Translations under genes and position numbers: made by a program
Part shown: positions 59,419 to 64,000 of the stretch, one piece after another
How the letters are laid out: each line of letters opens with the position of its first letter
How positions within the stretch are numbered: position 1 is the first letter of the stretch
The notes under the pieces: model-generated
What the model saw: the letters and a program-made list of their open reading frames with translations, nothing else
Database searches by the model: none
What the model was told of the DNA's origin: nothing
Assembly: GCA_051004815.1 (NCBI GenBank)
Contig: JBPCJY010000085.1
Location: 1 to 64,000 of the forward strand
DNA from: JBBQXY01 sp051004815
Lineage (GTDB): Bacteria; Chloroflexota; Ktedonobacteria; Ktedonobacterales; Ktedonobacteraceae
DNA length: 64,000 bases
Direction of reading: 5' to 3'

Positions 59419-59943
59419 ATGGATGTACGGATATTGACAGAGGCAGATGCGGAAGCATTTTGGAACTTTCGACTACGCGCCTTGCGCGACCATCCAGAGT
59501 CGTTTGGCGCGTCCTATGAAGAGATACTGGAGCGTGGTATCGCGGGTGTCGCTCAGGGGTTACGGAGAAAAGAAGTGGCTACGGATAATGTCACTTTTGG
59601 TGCGTTCGATACGTCTGCGGGGACGCTGGTGGGTATCGCGGGCTTCCACCGCGAGGAACAGATAAAAAGACAGCACAAGGGCGTCATTTGGGGTATGTAC
59701 GTGCCACAAGAGTTGCGCGGCAAAGGTATTGGCAAGGCATTACTACAGGCCGCTATTGCGTACGCGAAAACGCTGCCGGGTGTCGAACAGATTAATCTGA
59801 ACGTGGTACTGATCAACAAAGAGGCGCGTCAGCTCTTCCTTTCGCAGGGTTTCGAGACCTATGGGTTGGAACGTCACGCTTTGAAACTGCATGATCGCTA
59901 TTTCGATCAGGAACATATGGCCTTGCGCCTACCTACTCCGTAG
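59419..59943 (+). CDS. GNAT family N-acetyltransferase
   Basis: 174 residues from ATG 59419; the frame extends to GTG 59368. The acetyl-CoA binding segment is GMYVPQELRGKGIGKALLQAAIAYAKT and the end is NKEARQLFLSQGFETYGLE. MDVRILTEADAEAFWNFRLRAL is a typical start for the RimI/ribosomal-type and small-molecule branch. Substrate unknown. Confidence 0.9.
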   Translation: MDVRILTEADAEAFWNFRLRALRDHPESFGASYEEILERGIAGVAQGLRRKEVATDNVTFGAFDTSAGTLVGIAGFHREEQIKRQHKGVIWGMYVPQELRGKGIGKALLQAAIAYAKTLPGVEQINLNVVLINKEARQLFLSQGFETYGLERHALKLHDRYFDQEHMALRLPTP

Positions 59944-59999
59944 GCTATGTAGTGGTTGGGCAGTCGTACACCTCGCCAATTGATTGGCCACCGGGATGC

Positions 60000-60055
60000 G
60001 GGCCGATCAATCGGCGATGGGCGCGATAAATCGGCCCCTACAGGCCATTCATATA
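60000..60055. repeat. Family D palindromic repeat, uninterrupted copy
   Basis: GGGCCGAT...TGGGCGCGATAAATCGGCCC...CCTACAGG...TTCATATA matches 4184-4270 without the hairpin-unit insertion. A short direct repeat, CACATCCCCCCTT, follows twice at about 60071 and 60099. Confidence 0.75.
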
Positions 60056-60117
60056 TCCCTTTGCTCGTTTTCACATCCCCCCTTTGTCCCCTTTTTCACA
60101 TCCCCCCTTGTCCTGAA

Positions 60118-60260
60118 ATCCACCCATAACTGGGGGCGTGCTCCAGAGGCGGGGCCTTTCGCACGGCGGTCATCCTGAGCGCAGCGAAGGATCAGGACGA
60201 AGCCCGCGAGAGATCCTTCGCTGCGCTCAGGATGACAATGGCAGCGAGATATGGGTGGAT
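60118..60260. repeat. Nested inverted repeats with 25-bp GTCATCCTGAGCGCAGCGAAG arms
   Basis: Inner arms 60169-60193 and 60212-60236 are exact complements; outer arms ATCCACCCATA (60118-60128) and TATGGGTGGAT (60250-60260) enclose them. The inner core is the same family as 2501-2565. No gene is seen in 59944-60357. Confidence 0.85.
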
Positions 60261-60277
60261 CTCAGCCCTTTGCCCCC

Positions 60278-60306
60278 TTGACAGTTGAGCTATCATTAGG
60301 TATACT
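60278..60306 (+). promoter_or_regulatory. Promoter of the tetR-ABC exporter operon
   Basis: TTGACA (60278-60283), 17-bp spacer, TATACT (60301-60306): near-perfect sigma-70 type promoter, 52 bp before the ATG. Confidence 0.8.
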
Positions 60307-60315
60307 TCCTATAAG

Positions 60316-60334
60316 TAAACCGGCGGTCGGTTTA
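60316..60334 (+). promoter_or_regulatory. TetR-type operator
   Basis: TAAACCG-GCGGT-CGGTTTA, perfect 7-5-7 palindrome directly after the -10 hexamer. The following gene encodes a TetR protein, so autoregulation of the operon is likely. Confidence 0.8.
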
Positions 60335-60357
60335 TTGGCGGAAAAGAAGGAGCAGGC

Positions 60358-61059
60358 ATGGCTCGCGTTGTCAAAGAAGAAGAATATGTAGTGAAACGCA
60401 ACGAAATCCTCGCTGTAGCCCAACGGCTCGTGTATACCAAAGGCTATGAGCAGATGACCATCCAGGATATGTTGGATGACCTCCAGATTTCCAAAGGAGC
60501 GTTCTATCACTACTTTGGCTCGAAACAAGAGTTGCTGGAAGCGTTGATCGAAGGTATGCTAAACGAGATGGAAAAGCTTTTCATCCCCATTGTGCATGAT
60601 GCTCATCTTTCAGCCCTCGAAAAATTCCAGAGCTTCTTTGATACGCTCGCCCGTTGGAAAACCGCACAGAAAACTTTTCTTTTGACGTTGCTGCGCGTCT
60701 GGTTCGCGGACGATAACGCCATTGTCCGTCAGAAAGTGCGTGCAATGGTGCTCAAACACCTCACGCCTCTATTGGCGGTGATCATTAGTCAAGGTGTCCA
60801 GGAAGGAGTCATGACAACATCCTATCCTGACCAGGTTGGCGAAGTCATCATGTCTCTTTTGCAGGACCTCTCGGATACCCTTGGCAGGCTGCTACTCTCG
60901 TTTGAGCCGAGTAGCGACGCCTGGCACCACGTCAAAAGCACAGTCGGGGCCTATATCGATGCGCTTGAGCGTATTCTAGGAGCATCCACAGGTTCTTTGC
61001 CTTTCGTTGACGATAAAACACTGAAGGAGTGGTTTGACGCAGCGGGAGATAACGCATAA
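60358..61059 (+). CDS. TetR/AcrR-family repressor of the ABC exporter
   Basis: 233 residues, AAGGAG before ATG. HTH region RNEILAVAQRLVYTKGYEQM to DDLQISKGAFYHYFGSKQELLEAL is intact; the rest is the helical ligand domain. It lies 24 bp before the ABC ATPase gene behind a promoter with a TAAACCG palindrome, so it probably senses a substrate of the exporter. Confidence 0.93.
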   Translation: MARVVKEEEYVVKRNEILAVAQRLVYTKGYEQMTIQDMLDDLQISKGAFYHYFGSKQELLEALIEGMLNEMEKLFIPIVHDAHLSALEKFQSFFDTLARWKTAQKTFLLTLLRVWFADDNAIVRQKVRAMVLKHLTPLLAVIISQGVQEGVMTTSYPDQVGEVIMSLLQDLSDTLGRLLLSFEPSSDAWHHVKSTVGAYIDALERILGASTGSLPFVDDKTLKEWFDAAGDNA

Positions 61060-61083
61060 GTCTGTTCTGAAGGAGAAAAACCG

Positions 61084-62001
61084 ATGTCTACGATCATTCA
61101 AACCAACACGCTTACCAAAAGCTATGGCAGGAGCCGAGGCATCATCGATGTGACCTTCGCGATTGAAGAGGGCGAGGTTTTCGGCTTTCTGGGTCCTAAC
61201 GGCGCGGGCAAGACCACGACGATGCGCGTGCTGATGGGTTTGTTGAGTCCAAGCGGTGGCAGTGCTACCGTTGGCGGACTTGATTGCTGGAAAGAGTCCA
61301 CCGAGGTAAAGAAGCTGGTCGGCTATCTGCCTGGCGAGTTCACCTTCGATTCCGGCATGCGTGGCGCACAGATCATAGAGTACCTGGGCCATCTGCGCGG
61401 CGGTGTAGATCAGACCTATGTACGCACTTTAGTGGAGCGACTGGACTTCGATCCCACCAGGCGTTTCCGCGAATATTCGCGCGGAAATAAGCAGAAGCTT
61501 GGTCTCGTACAAGCCTTTATGCACAAACCACGCTTGCTGATTCTCGATGAGCCGACCAGCGGGCTTGATCCGCTGAACCAGCAAGAATTCTATAAACTGG
61601 CAGCCGAGGTACATGCTCAGGGTTGCACCATCTTCCTCTCCTCGCACATCCTGCCAGAGGTAGAGCACACCTGCGACCGTGTTGCGATCATTCGCGAAGG
61701 ACGACTGGTCAAAATCGACCATGTTTCGGCCCTGAAAGACATCCACCAGCATGATATAGAGATCAGTTTCGCCAACCCAGCCTCCGCGGAATGGTTCAAA
61801 AATGTCGCTGGCGTGGTCAGTGTAGCTCAAGGTGCGGAGGCGCGTACACTGCAATTAAATGTACAGGGCGCATTGACAGAGATTATTCAAATCGCAGGCC
61901 AACATAGCGCGACCAATATTACTACACACGAGCCGTCATTGGAAGAAGTCTTCCTGCGCTTCTACGAGCCGGAGAAGTCATCATCAGGCGTCCTTGCCTG
62001 A
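61084..62001 (+). CDS. ABC transporter ATP-binding protein (ABC-2 type exporter)
   Basis: 305 residues. Walker A GPNGAGKTTT, signature YSRGNKQKLG, Walker B LLILDEP, and SSHILPEVEHTCDRVAII for the H-loop. The C-terminal extension (about 220-305) is typical of drug or antibiotic exporter ATPases. GAAGGAG precedes the ATG. The permease gene follows at once. Confidence 0.94.
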   Translation: MSTIIQTNTLTKSYGRSRGIIDVTFAIEEGEVFGFLGPNGAGKTTTMRVLMGLLSPSGGSATVGGLDCWKESTEVKKLVGYLPGEFTFDSGMRGAQIIEYLGHLRGGVDQTYVRTLVERLDFDPTRRFREYSRGNKQKLGLVQAFMHKPRLLILDEPTSGLDPLNQQEFYKLAAEVHAQGCTIFLSSHILPEVEHTCDRVAIIREGRLVKIDHVSALKDIHQHDIEISFANPASAEWFKNVAGVVSVAQGAEARTLQLNVQGALTEIIQIAGQHSATNITTHEPSLEEVFLRFYEPEKSSSGVLA

Positions 62002-62014
62002 TAGGAGGTGTTTT

Positions 62015-63646
62015 ATGTTTCGCGCCATTTGGAGTAAATCGCTCAGAGATTCTCGGGTGCCCATCCTGTGCTGGGGCATCGGACTGGGTTTACTCATGCT
62101 TGTGGGATTCGCAACGGCCACGCCGGTTTTACTGACGAGCTATGCCGTCCTCGCGCCACTCTTCCGCTTTCTTGGCGATGTCGTCGCTGTTCAGACACCG
62201 GAAGGATATATCACCTTTCGTTACTTGGGAGCAACCTTGCCGGTCCTACTCAGCTTCTGGCTTATCATGGCTGGTGCTAGCATGCTGCGCGGGGAGGAGG
62301 AACGTGGCACCCTCGATGTCCTGCTCGCCACTCCGCAGCCACGCCCTCGGCTTCTTCTAGAGAAGCTCGGTGCGCTGATGATCTCTCTGCTCTTGGTCGC
62401 CGTTTTAGTAGCGCTGGGTGCTGTGGCAGGCGAAGCTACTCTTAAGCATATTGATGTAGTCAGGGCATTGTTGATGGGACTGAACCTAAGCCTACTGGCG
62501 TTCTTCTTTGGTTTAGTGGCTCTGCTGATCTCTCAATTTACTGTCAGTCGCGGCGCGGCAATAGGCGTAGCAAGTGCTGTGCTGCTTGTAACCTTGCTCC
62601 TCGATGTCTTTGGGCGTGAGGCCAATGGTGGTTGGTACCAGTACCTCTCGCCGTTCTTTTATTACAATCTCAACAAACCTCTCATTCCTAGCTACCAAGG
62701 TCATCCGTTGGCAGCACTGCTCCTGGCAGGTCTCTGCCTACTCCTCGCGGCTCTCAGTTTCGTCCTCTTCATCAGGCGCGATATTGGTAGAGCAGTATAC
62801 TCGTCGCAGCGCAAGCCATCCAACGACACACTTCAGGCAATACGCAGCCTGAAGCAAGCCGACCGCGCTATCTCAACGCGTGCCGTGAGCTTGCACACAC
62901 TCGTCACTCAGGGCTGGTCCATCTTCTGGTGGCTGTTCGCTATGGTGCTCTTTAGTGCCTATATCCCGGTAATTATTCCCGGCATCCAGAAACCGTTCTA
63001 TAGTATCGTGCGTGGGACACCATGGCTGCAAAAACTCTTCTTTGACACACCGACCAGTACCAACTCAGGACTGCTGGGTACGTTAATCTTCACCTTCATG
63101 CCAGCGCTGGTCGTGATCTTTGCACTAACATCGGCACTCCCATGGTCCGCGGACCTGGAAAGTGGACGCCAGGAACTGATTTTCAGTACCCCAAATTCGC
63201 GGTCACGAGTCCTGCTGGAACGCTTCGGCGTGACTTTCCTCGTAGTCCTGCTGGCCCCTATCCTGACCTGGCTCGCTCTCGTTATCGGAGCATACATCAC
63301 CAACCTGAACATCGATCAGGGTAGGATAGCTGCCGCTAGTTTCAGCATGCTCCCACCAGCACTGATTACCATGGGCTTGGTCTACGCCTTTGCTGGACGT
63401 TTGCGCCATGCCGCCGTGTTAGGTATCCTGACCGCGTACCTCGTTCTGGCCTTCCTGGAAGAATCGATTGAAGGAGCGGTGCAAATACCTACCTGGGTTA
63501 TGTCGCTCTCCATCTTCCACTTGTATGGCAACCCGATTTTCCTGGGCATGAACTGGGGCAACTTCCTGGGCATGATTGGTGTAGGCATTGCCCTGCTGCT
63601 CATTGGCCTGCTCCAGTTCCGCTCTGTCGATATCGGGAAGGGCTAG
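62015..63646 (+). CDS. ABC-2 type permease, duplicated-domain form
   Basis: 543 residues from ATG 62015 (AGGAGG 6-8 bp upstream); the frame extends to 61994. About twelve hydrophobic helices in two similar halves: RGEEERGTLDVLLATPQPRPRLLLEKLGAL in the first and ADLESGRQELIFSTPNSRSRVLLERFGVTF in the second, so one chain may form the whole pore. Partner of the ATPase directly upstream. Confidence 0.92.
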   Translation: MFRAIWSKSLRDSRVPILCWGIGLGLLMLVGFATATPVLLTSYAVLAPLFRFLGDVVAVQTPEGYITFRYLGATLPVLLSFWLIMAGASMLRGEEERGTLDVLLATPQPRPRLLLEKLGALMISLLLVAVLVALGAVAGEATLKHIDVVRALLMGLNLSLLAFFFGLVALLISQFTVSRGAAIGVASAVLLVTLLLDVFGREANGGWYQYLSPFFYYNLNKPLIPSYQGHPLAALLLAGLCLLLAALSFVLFIRRDIGRAVYSSQRKPSNDTLQAIRSLKQADRAISTRAVSLHTLVTQGWSIFWWLFAMVLFSAYIPVIIPGIQKPFYSIVRGTPWLQKLFFDTPTSTNSGLLGTLIFTFMPALVVIFALTSALPWSADLESGRQELIFSTPNSRSRVLLERFGVTFLVVLLAPILTWLALVIGAYITNLNIDQGRIAAASFSMLPPALITMGLVYAFAGRLRHAAVLGILTAYLVLAFLEESIEGAVQIPTWVMSLSIFHLYGNPIFLGMNWGNFLGMIGVGIALLLIGLLQFRSVDIGKG

Positions 63647-63656
63647 AAGACACAAA

Positions 63657-63998
63657 TTAGGTTGTTGGCAAATCGCGCCGATTGAAGATTATCAGTCCCG
63701 CGATCCCACATACCAGCCCTGCGCTAACCAGTACGGCGGGATACCAGGTGGTGATAGAGTGTTCGGCAAGGGCCTGGATGCCCTGGGTATAGTAGAGCGG
63801 CTCGATTTTTAACATCCAGGTCAGTTTATCGGAGAGTGTGCCGACTGTGTTCATCAGGTAGGCTAGAGCAATAATACCAATTGCTGCGCCGCCAGCCGCA
63901 CGGCTGGCGGTGATGAAGGACCCGAAGAGCATACCAATGCCACTGGCCATGAACATGAGTGCCAGCTCAATCAATTCCGCGATGGCGAGCCAGCCCCA
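63657..63998 (-). CDS. ABC-2 type permease, C-terminal part (5' end outside window)
   Basis: The frame is open from the window edge (WGWLAIAELIELALMFMASG...) to the stop at 63657; about 113 residues are visible. SGIGMLFGSFITASRAAGGAAIGIIALAYLMNTVG and AVLVSAGLVCGIAGLIIFNRRDL are the last helices of an ABC-2 permease similar in type to the second half of the preceding gene. It converges with that gene 10 bp away. Its partner ATPase is presumably beyond the window. Confidence 0.8.
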   Translation of the reverse strand, partial: WGWLAIAELIELALMFMASGIGMLFGSFITASRAAGGAAIGIIALAYLMNTVGTLSDKLTWMLKIEPLYYTQGIQALAEHSITTWYPAVLVSAGLVCGIAGLIIFNRRDLPTT

Positions 63999-64000
63999 AT

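Overview
The window looks like chromosomal DNA of a large-genome Chloroflexota bacterium, most plausibly a Ktedonobacteria relative. This is an inference from gene content: a transmembrane Ser/Thr kinase with extracellular WD40 repeats, a SigZ-type ECF sigma factor, an S53 peptidase, a family B DNA polymerase, a decayed IscB with an omegaRNA-like region, an Rpn/YhgA-like fragment, many regulators, and intergenic spaces full of short dispersed palindromes. No rRNA or tRNA gene was recognised.

Layout. 1-923: end of a small protein gene and an orphan 8-repeat CRISPR array read from the minus strand. 1.3-9.2 kb: amino-acid oxidoreductase, Rieske oxygenase, PolB, PurU, a small membrane protein and ArsC, separated by composite repeats. 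9.4-16.6 kb: SigZ, sedolisin, a PQQ-propeller protein, ArsM, a DUF998 protein, an arylamine N-acetyltransferase, and two small ORFs (one ribbon-helix-helix-like). 16.8-28.3 kb: the centrepiece, a one-direction copper operon that starts with a CsoR-type operator and runs copA, csoR, copZ and then a complex I-like set nuoA, a fused nuoB-nuoD-like gene, nuoH, J, K, L, M, N. 28.3-32.4 kb: MFS exporter, PIG-L deacetylase, remnant tail of a P1B ATPase, SmtB/ArsR-type sensor, and a divergent methyltransferase/TetR pair with two matching operators. 32.8-38.2 kb: small ORF with embedded terminator, phosphoesterase, quinone oxidoreductase, WD40 kinase. 38.3-39.3 kb: omegaRNA-like region and broken iscB. 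39.4-50.9 kb: lipoprotein glycosidase-like protein, 2-hydroxyacid dehydrogenase, Rpn fragment, MFS, CvpA, HflX, soluble chemoreceptor-like protein, tandem GNAT, and a type II restriction-modification pair. 51-64 kb: D-aminopeptidase, Upp, nitroreductase, haloalkane dehalogenase-like hydrolase, SDR, multidomain histidine kinase, a broken thioredoxin-reductase-like gene, GNAT, and a TetR-controlled ABC exporter.

How the main system fits together. CopA (export), CopZ (chaperone) and CsoR (Cu(I) repressor) form a standard copper module. The following eight genes encode an almost complete proton-pumping membrane arm (A, H, J, K, L, M and a shortened N), but the only peripheral-arm protein is a B-D fusion in which the positions of the N2 cluster cysteines and the quinone-site His/Tyr are all replaced. 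Subunits C, E, F, G and I are absent from the locus. NuoJ carries a Met-rich loop (23 Met in 86 residues) and a C-terminal CPMH...CPKCGM heavy-metal-binding domain. This reads as a copper-linked complex I-like assembly that has lost electron-transfer chemistry. What it does is unknown, and it is the best candidate here for an undescribed system.

A second theme is repeat biology. A ~27-bp hairpin unit is found inserted in at least three unrelated dispersed repeats, once apparently inside itself, with a compensatory base-pair change in its stem.
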